Positions 34,494 through 43,415 of a DNA stretch of 64,000 nucleotides are shown piece after piece. How positions within the stretch are numbered: the first letter of the stretch is position 1; each line of letters begins with the position of its first letter. The DNA lies in NCBI RefSeq assembly GCF_023195515.1, contig NZ_JALPKR020000002.1, positions 124,001-188,000 of the forward strand. The letters are read 5' to 3'. Both the position numbers and the translations under genes were made by a program. The DNA is from Variovorax sp. S12S4 (GTDB taxonomy: Bacteria; Pseudomonadota; Gammaproteobacteria; Burkholderiales; Burkholderiaceae_C). Under the pieces are notes generated by a model. That model worked only from the letters and a program-made list of their open reading frames with translations, did not search any database and was not told the DNA's origin.

Positions 34494-35456
34494 CTACTTG
34501 CGAGCCCGCGCCCTCGTACGCTTGCCCACAACCATTCCGGGCGGCGGATCGAAGTTGTCGTCGGGCCCGATGCCGGTCTCCACGCCGAGCCGGGCCGCCA
34601 GGTGCGCGGCATCGTATGGTGCATGCACCTTCACGTCGTTGTCGAAGTAGCAGTACACATCGCGCCCCTTCTTGCGTGACAGCAGGCGCGAGGGTTCGGC
34701 CAGCCTTGCGTCCTTGACCTGCCGCCCGTTGCGCCAGGCATCGATGCGCTCGGCCCAGCGATCGAGCGCCTCGTCGCTGTAGCCACTCGCGTAGAGCTCC
34801 TTGTCGCCATGCAGCCGCATGTAGACGAAATCGGCGCAAAGGTCTTCGAGCAGGGGCCAGCGCCCCGCGGTGTCGGCAACCACCAGCGCAACGCCGTGGC
34901 GGCGCAGCATTGCAATGAAGGCCGGGTTCTCGAAGCTCGCATGCCGCACCTCCATCGCATGACGGATCTGCAGCTTCGCAGGCACCTTCAGAAACGCGCG
35001 GTCGTCGTCCAGCTTTTCGTTGTGCTGCCGTGCCAGCGCAAGGGCGGATCGGCCGTCCCGCGGCAAGAGCGCCAGAAACTCCTCGAGCCGATCGGCGTTG
35101 TAGACGAAGGACGGCGGCAACTGCCACAGAATCGGTCCCAGCTTGGCGCGCAGCGCGAACACGCCCGAGGCAAAGAAGTTGGCCAGCGCGGTACGCGGCT
35201 CCTTGAGGCGAAGGTTGTGCGTGATGTAGCGCGGCCCCTTCACTGCAAAAACAAAATCGTCGGGCGTCGCGTCGTGCCACGCCTGGTACGACACGGGGCG
35301 CTGCAGCGAATAGAACGAGCCGTTGATCTCGATGGTAGGGAGCATGCGCGAGGCAAAGTCGAGCTCGAGGCGCTGCGCCAGCCCCTTCGGGTAGAAACGA
35401 CCCCGCCATGGCGCATAGCGCCAGCCTGAAATTCCGATTCGCGTTGCGCCCTGCAT
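34494..35456 (-). CDS. DUF72 family protein
   Basis: TIM-barrel-like protein of 320 residues in the DUF72 (YecE) family, whose biochemical role is unknown. Landmarks are RIGISGWRYAPWRGRFYP at the N terminus, EINGSFYSLQRPVSYQAWHDATPDDFVFAVKG, and KGRDVYCYFDNDVKVHAPYDA near the end. Start at 35456 (MQGATRIGISGW) follows the family; the upstream frame is not conserved. Divergent from the LysR gene. Confidence 0.88.
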   Translation of the reverse strand: MQGATRIGISGWRYAPWRGRFYPKGLAQRLELDFASRMLPTIEINGSFYSLQRPVSYQAWHDATPDDFVFAVKGPRYITHNLRLKEPRTALANFFASGVFALRAKLGPILWQLPPSFVYNADRLEEFLALLPRDGRSALALARQHNEKLDDDRAFLKVPAKLQIRHAMEVRHASFENPAFIAMLRRHGVALVVADTAGRWPLLEDLCADFVYMRLHGDKELYASGYSDEALDRWAERIDAWRNGRQVKDARLAEPSRLLSRKKGRDVYCYFDNDVKVHAPYDAAHLAARLGVETGIGPDDNFDPPPGMVVGKRTRARARK

Positions 35457-35658
35457 CGTTTGCTCGTGCTCTTCTGCCGAAGCCTCGAAACTCGCTTGCC
35501 GGGCAGCATCGTGGCGTAGGAGATTTTCCTTTTCGCATAGCAGCATGCGCAACGTGCAACGCCTTTCGTGCGAATCGGCAGGCGGGCCATGCTTAAGATC
35601 CCTCCCGATGCACATCGACCCAATCCACCCCTTGGGCTGCTAGCAGCCTCGCACCGCC

Positions 35659-36552
35659 ATGCAGTTCAAATGGATGGAAGACTTCATCGCATTGGCGCAG
35701 ATGCGCAGCTTCACGCGCGCCGCGGAGCTTCGCCATGTCACACATCCGGCCTTCGGGCGCCGGATTCGCGCACTTGAATCATGGGCCGGCACGGTGCTGA
35801 TCGAGCGCGGCAGTTCGCCGGTGGTGCTGACGGCCGCGGGCGAGAGTTTTCTGGACCACGCGAGCCAGGTGGTGCGCAGTGTCGAAGGCTCGCGCGAGGA
35901 AATGCGCAACGTGGCGGGCCGGCAGGCGCGCACGGTCACGCTGGTGACCGGCCGCACGCTCGCGCGCACGGTGATGGCCGACTGGCTGGTGCGCCTTCGG
36001 CCCATATTGCGGCAGGGCGAGGTGCGGGTGCTGACCGGCGCGCTGGCTGAAACGGTGCGTATGCTGGAGCACAACGAGGTGGATTTCTCGCTGATCTTTC
36101 ACCACGCCGCGCTCACCGTCCGGCTCGACGGGCGGCAGTTTTCCCATGTGACGGTGGCTTCCGACAAGCTCGTTCCCGTGTCGCTCGCAGACGCGCAGGG
36201 CCGCGCGATGCACAGCTTCGAGGGTGCCGGCGAAGTGCCGTTTCTCTCGTACGTCCGCACGCTTGCGATGGGCCGCATGGTGGAAGACCTGCTGGCCAAC
36301 AATCCCCAGGCGCCGCGCCTCAAGCGTTGCATCGAATCCGATTCGGCCGATGCGCTCTATGAATATGTGCTGAGAGGCCTTGGCGTGGCGTGGCTGCCGT
36401 GGTCCATGGTGCAGGGCGATTGCAAGGCCGGCCGGTTGGTGCCGGCCGGCGGGCGACGCATGGAAGTGCGATTCGAAGTGCGGCTCTACCGACCCAAGCG
36501 CCGCCTGGGCACACTGGCCGAAAACGTTTGGCAAGCCATGGCGCCACGTTGA
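35659..36552 (+). CDS. LysR-family transcriptional regulator
   Basis: DNA-binding regulator of 297 residues. The N-terminal helix-turn-helix is MQFKWMEDFIALAQMRSFTRAAEL... HPAFGRRIRALE, followed by the two-lobed effector domain from about residue 90. The HTH resembles the HypT (YjiE) subgroup in its PAFGRRIRALE motif. It precedes the split Bug receptor and a deacylase on the same strand and probably regulates them, although LysR genes more often face their targets. Confidence 0.87.
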   Translation: MQFKWMEDFIALAQMRSFTRAAELRHVTHPAFGRRIRALESWAGTVLIERGSSPVVLTAAGESFLDHASQVVRSVEGSREEMRNVAGRQARTVTLVTGRTLARTVMADWLVRLRPILRQGEVRVLTGALAETVRMLEHNEVDFSLIFHHAALTVRLDGRQFSHVTVASDKLVPVSLADAQGRAMHSFEGAGEVPFLSYVRTLAMGRMVEDLLANNPQAPRLKRCIESDSADALYEYVLRGLGVAWLPWSMVQGDCKAGRLVPAGGRRMEVRFEVRLYRPKRRLGTLAENVWQAMAPR

Positions 36553-36649
36553 CGCAAGGCTCCATCGGCACGGGTTCGTGCCAATACGGCACACGCCAGA
36601 GCGAAGGGCCGCACAGAATTCTCGGGATTACTACACCCCCGAGGCAACG

Positions 36650-37629
36650 ATGCGTCTTCCCCGTGCTTTCTCTTCGAGCCTCGCCCTGGCTCTGTGCGGC
36701 CTCGCCTGCGTGGCATCTGCCCCGGCCAATGCCCAGGCGTACCCGAGCAAACCGATCACGCTGGTGGTGGCCTACCCGCCCGGCGGCTCCACCGACCTCA
36801 CCGGGCGTGCGCTCGGCGTCGAGTTGTCGAGCCGGCTGGGCGTGCCAGTGATCATCGAGAACGTGGGCGGAGCCGGGGAGCCATCGGCGCGCAAAAGGTT
36901 GCCAATGCCGCGCCCGATGGGTACACGCTGCTGGTCGGCGCCAGCAACGAAGTGGCGATCAACAAGCTGGTCAACGGCAACGTGAAGTACGAACTGAAGG
37001 ACTTCACCGCCATCGGCCTGATCGCCTCCCAGCCGTTGGTGCTGGTGGCGGCCCCGTCGGCCGGGGTGAAGAGCTCCGGCGAATTTCTTGCGCTGCTGAA
37101 GAAGAACCCCGGCAAGTACAGCTACGGCAGCTCCGGCGTCGGCACCTCCCTGCACCTGGCGGGCGAGATGCTCAAGCAGCAGGGTGGCATCTTCATGACG
37201 CATGTGCCCTATCGCGGCGTGGCGCCGCTGACCAACGACCTGCTGGGCGGCAACATCGACTTCGGCGTGTTCGTTCTTTCTAGCGCATTGCCCTACATCC
37301 GCAGCGGCAAGATGGTGGCGCTGGGCACCACCGAGGCCAAGCGGTCGGCCGTCACGCCAGACCTGCCCGCCCTCAACGAGAACCCCAACCTGAAGGCCCT
37401 GGACATCGGCGTCTGGTTTGCGCTGATAGGGCCCGCAAAGCTGCCGGAGCCGGTGGCGGCAAGACTGAAGAAGGCATTGGGCGAAACGCTGCAGTCGCCC
37501 GACTTCCGCAAGAAGATGGAAGCCGCCAGTTCGGTTGTCCCGACTTCGGATGTGGAGATCGACAAGTTTCTTGTCAGCGAAACCGCCAAGTACAAGACCA
37601 TCGTCAAATTCGCCAGCATCAAGGAATGA
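36650..37629 (+). pseudogene. Bug-family receptor gene split by a frameshift
   Basis: Two reading frames together give one periplasmic tripartite-tricarboxylate receptor of about 326 residues. The first part (36650 on) has a signal peptide ending ANAQ and reaches PVIIENVGGAG; the second, shifted by one base, continues GAIGAQKVANAAPDGYTLLVGASNE to the normal C terminus. The join falls at the run of four G at 36875-36878; a fifth G restores one frame. Everything else is intact, so a recent mutation or a base-calling error is likely. The end overlaps the next gene (ATGA). Ligand unknown; the neighbour suggests an N-acyl amino acid or similar. Confidence 0.85.
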
Positions 37630-38600
37630 GCTTGTCCGCGTCTCTTGTTTTTGAACTCCCCGCCCCCGACATTGCCGCATGGCGCGCCGGCAACACCGGC
37701 ACCGAAGGCGTCTGGCAATTCGAATCCGCGGTGCCCGGCCGGCACGTGATGATCAGTGCGCTCGTGCATGGCAACGAAGTGTGCGGCGCCTGGGCGCTCA
37801 AGGGCCTGCTGGAAGCGGGTGTTCGCCCCCAGAGCGGCCGACTCACGCTGGCGTTTTGCAACCTGGAGGCCTTCGAGCGCTTCGATCCCGCGGACCACGA
37901 TGCCTCCCGCTTCGTCGACGAAGACCTCAACCGCCAATGGTCGCCGGAACGCCTGGAGGCCGCCACCACGCGGGAGCGGCGGCGCGCCGCGGCGCTGCAG
38001 CCCTTTGTAGCCCAGGCCGACTGGCTGCTGGACCTGCATTCGATGCACGAGCCCTCCGCGCCGCTGACCCTTACCGGCACGCAGCCGCGCAACCTGCGGC
38101 TGGCGCAGGCGATGCGCAGCCCGGAGCATGTGGTCATCGACGCCGGCCACAAGGACGGCGTACGCATGCGCGATGTCGGCCGGTTCGGCATGCCCGACGC
38201 GCAAAGCGACGCCCAAGCGCTGCTGGTGGAGTGCGGCTTCCACGGCGACCCCGCCAGCCGCACCGTGGCCCAAGACCAGTGCGCGCGCTTCCTGCGAGCG
38301 GCCGGCACCCTGGACGATGCCGCCATCGCGCAGCAACTGCCCGGTTGGCTGCAGCCGGACGCACCGCGCCAATGGGCGCTGGACGTGACCGGACCGGTGG
38401 TGGCGCGCGGCAAGGATTTTCGCTTTGCACAGCCCTTTACCGGCCTGGAAGTGATCGAGCACGCGGGCACCGTCATCGGCTGGAACGAGGGCGAACCCGT
38501 GACCACGCCCTATGACGATTGCGTGCTCGTCATGCCCTCGACGCGCCAGGCCAAGCCAGGCGTGACGGTGGTGCGCTACGCCCGTCGCCGGCTGCTCTGA
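37626..38600 (+). CDS. Succinylglutamate desuccinylase/aspartoacylase family protein
   Basis: Zinc-dependent deacylase of 324 residues (M14 carboxypeptidase-like fold). The zinc motif HGNE (H48, E51) lies in SALVHGNEVCG, the second His in LDLHSMHEPSAPL, and the substrate Arg stretch is DLNRQWSPERLE. The C-terminal domain from about residue 240 has the usual barrel-like strands. Translation is coupled to the Bug receptor (four-base overlap), so the receptor probably brings in the N-acyl amino acid or related amide that this enzyme cleaves. Confidence 0.88.
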   Translation: MSLSASLVFELPAPDIAAWRAGNTGTEGVWQFESAVPGRHVMISALVHGNEVCGAWALKGLLEAGVRPQSGRLTLAFCNLEAFERFDPADHDASRFVDEDLNRQWSPERLEAATTRERRRAAALQPFVAQADWLLDLHSMHEPSAPLTLTGTQPRNLRLAQAMRSPEHVVIDAGHKDGVRMRDVGRFGMPDAQSDAQALLVECGFHGDPASRTVAQDQCARFLRAAGTLDDAAIAQQLPGWLQPDAPRQWALDVTGPVVARGKDFRFAQPFTGLEVIEHAGTVIGWNEGEPVTTPYDDCVLVMPSTRQAKPGVTVVRYARRRLL

Positions 38601-38668
38601 ACCTGAACCTGGGCCTGAACCGGGGCCGGGTGGCGGGAGCTTTCGGGCTGTGGCAAGCTCCGAGGAGT

Positions 38669-39247
38669 ATGCAAACCCGCCCCCTGCCCCACTCCCGCCG
38701 CTGGATGCTGCGTGCTCTCCTGGGCGCCGCGGCCCTGCAGTCGCCGCTCTCGGCACTGGCCGGCTTCAACTTCTTTACCAGCGAATACACCGCAACCCGC
38801 GATGAGCTGCAAACGCAGATCGCCAAGCGCTTTCCGGTGGCCGAGCGCTATGCCGAGATTTTCATGGTCGGCCTGCGCGACCCGCAGCTGGGCCTTGACG
38901 CACGCGGCAACCGCGCGGCCATCACAGCCACGCTGACCATCGCGAGCCCGCTGCTGGCCACATCGCCCGTGCAGGGCGTGGTCTCGGTCAGCAGCGCGCT
39001 GCGCTACGACGCCGCCACGCGCGCGCTGCGGCTCGATCAGCCCAAGGCCGAGCGGCTCGAGCTGCAGGGCGTGGAGGGGCGCGATGCCGAGCGGCTGCAG
39101 AAGATGGGCGCGGTGGTGGCGCAAGAGCTGTTGCAGGGCCAGGTGCTGCGCAGCTTTACCGCGGACGAGCTCACGGTCGGACGCAAGACCTACGAGATCG
39201 GCGACATCACCGTGCAGGACGACGGCATCAAGGTGCAGCTGAAATGA
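38669..39247 (+). CDS. DUF1439-like exported protein
   Basis: Exported protein of 192 residues. The N-terminal signal SRRWMLRALLGAAALQSPLSALAGF carries two arginines before the hydrophobic core, so either Sec or Tat export is possible. The mature part (SEYTATRDELQTQIAKRFPVAERY, then IASPLLATSPVQGVVSVSSALRYD, and LRSFTADELTVGRKTYEIGDITVQDDGI) matches the DUF1439 lipid-binding-like (YceB) type, but without a lipobox. GAGGAG precedes the ATG. First gene of a coupled four-gene unit. Confidence 0.78.
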   Translation: MQTRPLPHSRRWMLRALLGAAALQSPLSALAGFNFFTSEYTATRDELQTQIAKRFPVAERYAEIFMVGLRDPQLGLDARGNRAAITATLTIASPLLATSPVQGVVSVSSALRYDAATRALRLDQPKAERLELQGVEGRDAERLQKMGAVVAQELLQGQVLRSFTADELTVGRKTYEIGDITVQDDGIKVQLK

Positions 39248-40236
39248 AATACCCACTGCTTGCCGCCGCATTGCTCGTTGCGGGCTGCGCGGCGATTCTC
39301 CCCACGGCCAAGCAGCACTTCGACCTGCAGGCCCACCGGGGCGGGCGCGGCCTTGCGCCCGAGAACACCCTCGCGGCGTTCTCCAAGGCCATCGACCTGG
39401 GCGTGACCACGCTCGAACTCGACATCGGGCTCACGGCCGACGGCGTGGTCGTCATCTCGCACGACACCGCGCTCAATGCCGACCACACGCGCGACGCGAA
39501 CGGCGCATGGCTTGCATCGAAGACGGGCCCGGCTGTTCGTTCGCTCACGCTGGCGCAGCTTCAGAGCTACGACGTGGGCCGGCTGAACCCCGCGAGCAAC
39601 TATGGCAAGCAGTTCGCGCTGCAGCAGCCGCGCGACGGCGAGCGCATTCCCACGCTGGCGGCCCTGTTCGAACATGTGCGCGCACGCGGCGCGAGTGCGG
39701 CCACGGTCCGCTTCAACATCGAAACCAAGATCGACCCGACCAAGCCCGACGACACCGCCGCGCCCGAGCCGATGGTGCGCGCCCTGCTCGCAGAAATCGA
39801 CAAGGCGCAGATGGGCGGCCGGGTGACGGTGCAGAGCTTCGACTGGCGCACGCTGGCGCTGGTCGGCCAGCTTGCGCCTCAATTGCCGCGGGCTTACCTG
39901 AGCTCTCCGCGCACGCTCAAGGACAGCCGCTGGACAGCGGGCTTCAACGCGGCCGACTTCGCTTCGACACCGCAACTGGTCAAGGCCGCCGCCGGTACCT
40001 CCGGCGCGCCCGTGGCCTGGTCCCCGGCCTATGCCGATCTGACGCCGGCCGCCATCAAGGAAGCGCAGAAGCTCGGCTTCAAGGTGCTGCCCTGGACCGT
40101 GAACCAGCGCGCCGACATGCTGCGGCTCATGGACTGGGGCGTGGACGGCATCATTACCGACTACCCTGACGTGCTGCGCGACCTGATGCGCGAGCGCGGC
40201 CTCTCGCTGCCGCCGCCCGGAAAGGCCGGCACATGA
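39244..40236 (+). CDS. Glycerophosphodiester phosphodiesterase lipoprotein
   Basis: Envelope phosphodiesterase of 330 residues (GDPD/GlpQ family) that splits glycerophosphodiesters to glycerol-3-phosphate and an alcohol. The lipobox LVAGC puts a lipid-anchored Cys at residue 15. Catalytic residues lie in HRGGRGLAPENT and LELDIGLTADGVVVISHD. The C terminus has PWTVNQRADMLRLMDWGVDGIITDYPD, which is diagnostic. It overlaps its neighbours by four bases on both sides. Confidence 0.92.
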   Translation: MKYPLLAAALLVAGCAAILPTAKQHFDLQAHRGGRGLAPENTLAAFSKAIDLGVTTLELDIGLTADGVVVISHDTALNADHTRDANGAWLASKTGPAVRSLTLAQLQSYDVGRLNPASNYGKQFALQQPRDGERIPTLAALFEHVRARGASAATVRFNIETKIDPTKPDDTAAPEPMVRALLAEIDKAQMGGRVTVQSFDWRTLALVGQLAPQLPRAYLSSPRTLKDSRWTAGFNAADFASTPQLVKAAAGTSGAPVAWSPAYADLTPAAIKEAQKLGFKVLPWTVNQRADMLRLMDWGVDGIITDYPDVLRDLMRERGLSLPPPGKAGT

Positions 40237-40511
40237 GCGCCGCAGTGCAACTCGACGCCATTGGCGCGCGCATCGACGCGCTGCGCAGCGGCCGCGGCGA
40301 ATCGATCACCGCACTGTCGAACGAAGCGCGCGCAAGCAGCGAACTGCTGGCAGCCCTGCCGCCGCGCTATGGCGAACTGCTGCTGAACCTGCTCGACCGG
40401 CTGGAATCGAGCGCGCTGTTCAGCGAAGAGAGCTGTTCCTTCAGCCAGAAGGACCTGCTCGACAACCTGCAGGTATGGGTCGACAAGGCCCGTGCGCAAC
40501 TGACGTCTTGA
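40233..40511 (+). CDS. Conserved-looking hypothetical helical protein
   Basis: A 92-residue soluble, mostly helical protein with no signal peptide (GARIDALRSGRGESITALSN ... YGELLLNLLDRLESSALFS ... DLLDNLQVWVDKARAQL). I do not recognise the family. Its ATG overlaps the GDPD stop (ATGA), and its own stop is 11 bases before the DUF411 gene, so it belongs to that operon. Confidence 0.7.
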   Translation: MSAAVQLDAIGARIDALRSGRGESITALSNEARASSELLAALPPRYGELLLNLLDRLESSALFSEESCSFSQKDLLDNLQVWVDKARAQLTS

Positions 40512-40522
40512 GGAGAACCCAC

Positions 40523-40990
40523 ATGCAAAGACGAACTCTTCTTCTGCGTGCCGCGCCGGTGCTGGCGCTCGCATCGACGACGGCATGGCCCCTGGCCGCA
40601 TTGGCCGCCGCTCCGATGGTCGAAATCTGGAAAGACCCGAACTGCGGTTGCTGCCAGGACTGGGTGAAGCACCTCAACGCGAACGGCTTCGCCACCCGCG
40701 TGCACGACAACGGCAACGATGCCGCACGCACGCGGCTCGGCATTCCGGCCAAGCTGGGCTCGTGCCACACCGGCTTCGTCGGCGGCTATGCGCTCGAAGG
40801 CCACGTCCCGGCGCGTGAGGTGCACAGGCTGTTGAAGGAAAAACCCAAGGCCGTCGGCCTTGCCGTACCGGGCATGCCGGTCGGCTCGCCCGGCATGGAC
40901 GGCGCCGCCTACGGGGACCGGCGCGATCCGTACGACGTGCTGCTGGTGCTCGCCGATGGTGGCAGCCGCGTCTACCAGAGCTACCGCTGA
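40523..40990 (+). CDS. DUF411 exported metal-binding protein
   Basis: Periplasmic protein of 155 residues with a signal peptide (RRTLLLRAAPVLALASTTAW ... ALAA) and a DUF411 domain. The thiol motif WKDPNCGCCQDWVKHL supplies three closely spaced cysteines and SCHTG a fourth; the family is often linked to copper handling. AGGAGA precedes the ATG. Last gene of the DUF1439-GDPD unit; no copper exporter is near. Confidence 0.85.
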   Translation: MQRRTLLLRAAPVLALASTTAWPLAALAAAPMVEIWKDPNCGCCQDWVKHLNANGFATRVHDNGNDAARTRLGIPAKLGSCHTGFVGGYALEGHVPAREVHRLLKEKPKAVGLAVPGMPVGSPGMDGAAYGDRRDPYDVLLVLADGGSRVYQSYR

Positions 40991-41019
40991 GGCGGAACTG
41001 CGCCGCCGGAACCCGACGG

Positions 41020-42318
41020 TCAGCTGAAGCGGCCAGGGTCGAATGGAGCGAGCGGCGTCTCGGGCGCAGTGCCCGCAAGCAATTGCGCCGCGAGCTTTCC
41101 GGTGCGCGCGGACCCGCACAGGCCGACGTGCCCATGCCCGAAAGCCAGCACCACATCCGCACTGGCCTTTGAGGCGCCGATGCATGGCAGGCCATCGGGC
41201 AGGCTGGGCCTGTGGCCGAGCCAGTGCTTCACAGAAACCGATTCCGCTGCCCGGTCGCCGAGCGCGGGGAACATCGATTGCAGGTGCCGGTGCAGGATCT
41301 CGGCGCGGCGCCAGTCGGGCGAGGCTTCGAGCCCGCCGATCTCGACCTGCCCTGCGGCGCGCAGCCCGCCATCCATCCAGTGCGCGATGAGTTTGCCGTC
41401 GGCCACCATCGTCGGCGTGCGCGGCCCCACTGCGGCGCCTTCGATGACGACGTGATAGCCGCGCTCCGATTCCAGCGGCACCGGGGAACCGGCGGCAGCG
41501 GCCAGCGGACCCGATCGCGCTCCGGCGCAGATGGCGGCGGCATCGCAGGTGATTTCACCGGCCTCGGTCAGCACCGCGCGCAGCCTGCCTCCTTCGATAC
41601 GAAAACCCGTCGCGCGCGTTGCCATGCGTTGCGCACCGGCCTTGAGCGCATGCTGCGCGACCGCGGCTACGTAGGCGCCCGGATTGCGGCAATGCCCGGC
41701 CTCGGGCACGAAGATGCCGAGCGTGTAGCGGGCGTCCAGGTCGGGCTCGCGCTCTCTCAGCGTGGGCTCCAGCCATTCTTCCCATTGCACGCCGGTGCGC
41801 CCGCGCACGCGCCAGCCGAGCGCATCGCCCTCGAACTCTTCGCGCGAACGGTACGCATGCAACAGCCCGCGCTGTTCGATGAGCTGCGGTACGCCGGCCT
41901 CGGCGGCAAGCCGGGCATGCAGTGCCGGTGCATCGGCGAGCAGCGTGCGCAGCGCGTCGGCGGTGCGCTGCACGCGTGCCTTGGTCCAACCGGAAGCCAA
42001 GTAGCGCAGCAGCCACGGCAACGCGCGCGGCAGGTAGCGCCAACGCAGCGCCAGCGGGCCGAGCGGATCGGCCAGCCAGCCCGGCACCTTGCGCCATGCA
42101 CCCGGCAGCGCGGGCGGCACCACCGAATGCGAGGACAACCAGCCCGCATTGCCATAGCTCGTGGCATGCGGGCCGCCGGGTTCGCCGGGCTCCACCACCG
42201 TCACGCGCAGGCCCGCGCGCAGTGCCTCGATGGCGGTTGCGCTGCCCACGGCGCCCGCACCAATCACGACTGCGTGGCGCACAGCACCGTCTGCGGAGAA
42301 ACTTCTTGCAACTGTCAT
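41020..42318 (-). CDS. FAD-dependent D-amino acid dehydrogenase (DadA-like)
   Basis: Flavoprotein of 432 residues that oxidises D-amino acids to 2-oxo acids, passing electrons to the respiratory chain. The FAD site AVVIGAGAVGSATAIEALRAGLRVTVVE is followed by the DadA-like GGPHATSYGNAGWLS, and the C terminus has GLCGSARTGKLAAQLLAG. Length equals the DadA small subunit. It is divergent (40 bases) from a P1-family peptidase of the kind that can free D-amino acids, suggesting joint use. Confidence 0.87.
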   Translation of the reverse strand: MTVARSFSADGAVRHAVVIGAGAVGSATAIEALRAGLRVTVVEPGEPGGPHATSYGNAGWLSSHSVVPPALPGAWRKVPGWLADPLGPLALRWRYLPRALPWLLRYLASGWTKARVQRTADALRTLLADAPALHARLAAEAGVPQLIEQRGLLHAYRSREEFEGDALGWRVRGRTGVQWEEWLEPTLREREPDLDARYTLGIFVPEAGHCRNPGAYVAAVAQHALKAGAQRMATRATGFRIEGGRLRAVLTEAGEITCDAAAICAGARSGPLAAAAGSPVPLESERGYHVVIEGAAVGPRTPTMVADGKLIAHWMDGGLRAAGQVEIGGLEASPDWRRAEILHRHLQSMFPALGDRAAESVSVKHWLGHRPSLPDGLPCIGASKASADVVLAFGHGHVGLCGSARTGKLAAQLLAGTAPETPLAPFDPGRFS

Positions 42319-42358
42319 GGCGCCTATCGTAGAGGGCGCGGTCCCATAATCGGCCGCC

Positions 42359-43408
42359 ATGCCTGCTTCGTCATCCGCACCCGCTTCTCTTTCTTCGTCT
42401 TCAGGTGCCATCACCGATGTTGTCGGCATCGAAGTGGGCCACTTCTCCGACACGCGCCGGCCCACGGGCTGCACCGTGATCCTCGCGCGCGAGGGCGCGG
42501 TGGCCGGTGTCGACGTGCGCGGCGCCGCACCGGGCACGCGCGAGACCGACCTGCTCTCGCCCGGCAACCTGGTGCAGCAGGTGCACGGCATCATGCTGGC
42601 AGGCGGCAGCGCCTGGGGCCTGGCTGCCGCCGACGGCGCAATGCGCTGGCTCGAGGAGCGCAACATCGGCATGGACGTGCGCTTTGGCACCCTGCCCATC
42701 GTGCCGGCCGCCGTGCTGTTCGACCTGCCCATGGGCGATGCGCGCATTCGCCCCGATGCCGCGGCCGGCTATGCCGCCTGCGACGCGGCGAGCAACAGCG
42801 CCCCTGCAGAAGGCAACGTGGGCGCCGGCAGCGGCGCGCTCGTGGGCAAGCTCTTTGGCGTGCACCGCGCGATGAAGGGCGGCATCGGCACGGCCTCGAT
42901 CACCGTGGGCGGCGTGACGGTGGGCGCGCTCGTCGCGGTCAATGCGCTGGGCGACGTGATCGACCCCGACACCGCGCAACCGGTGGCCGGCGCGCGCACC
43001 GAAGACGGCCTTGCCCTGCTCGACACACGCCGCGCCCTCTTGCGCGGCGACCTGCCCAAGCCGCTGCTCGCCGGCACCAACACCACGGTCGGCGTGATCG
43101 CGACCGATGCGGTGCTGACCAAGGTGCAGGCCAACCGCCTTGCCAGCGTGGCGCACGACGGCCTCGCGCGCGCCATCAACCCGGTGCACACCATGAGCGA
43201 CGGCGACACGCTGTTCGCGCTGGCCACCGGCCGTGTTCCGCTCGAAGGCCCCGGCGCCGAATCCAGGCCCGGCATGACCGTGCTCGGCACCATGGCGGCC
43301 GAGGCGGTGGCGCGCGCCACCTTGCGCGCGGTGCTGGCGGCACGCGCCGTCACCGTCGGCGAATTGCATGTTCCCTGCGCGGGCGACCTCGCAGCTACGA
43401 AAGGTTGA
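42359..43408 (+). CDS. P1-family (DmpA/NylC-type) self-processing peptidase
   Basis: N-terminal-nucleophile hydrolase of 349 residues in the P1/S58 family (DmpA, BapA, NylC), which cleave peptides starting with D- or beta-amino acids or nylon oligomers. The autocleavage point is probably Asn241-Thr242 in AGTNTTVGVIATDA, as in NylC; upstream VQQVHGIMLAGGSAWGLAAADG and NVGAGSGALVGKLFG are family landmarks. No signal peptide, so it is cytoplasmic. It faces a D-amino acid dehydrogenase and precedes a TAXI receptor by 7 bases. Confidence 0.87.
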   Translation: MPASSSAPASLSSSSGAITDVVGIEVGHFSDTRRPTGCTVILAREGAVAGVDVRGAAPGTRETDLLSPGNLVQQVHGIMLAGGSAWGLAAADGAMRWLEERNIGMDVRFGTLPIVPAAVLFDLPMGDARIRPDAAAGYAACDAASNSAPAEGNVGAGSGALVGKLFGVHRAMKGGIGTASITVGGVTVGALVAVNALGDVIDPDTAQPVAGARTEDGLALLDTRRALLRGDLPKPLLAGTNTTVGVIATDAVLTKVQANRLASVAHDGLARAINPVHTMSDGDTLFALATGRVPLEGPGAESRPGMTVLGTMAAEAVARATLRAVLAARAVTVGELHVPCAGDLAATKG

Positions 43409-43415
43409 ACTCCTC

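Noticed and set aside
36875..36878. Programmed ribosomal frameshift in the Bug receptor gene
   Set aside because: The site is not a recognised slippery heptamer, no stimulatory structure is evident, and relatives of this family are made from one frame; a base loss is simpler.
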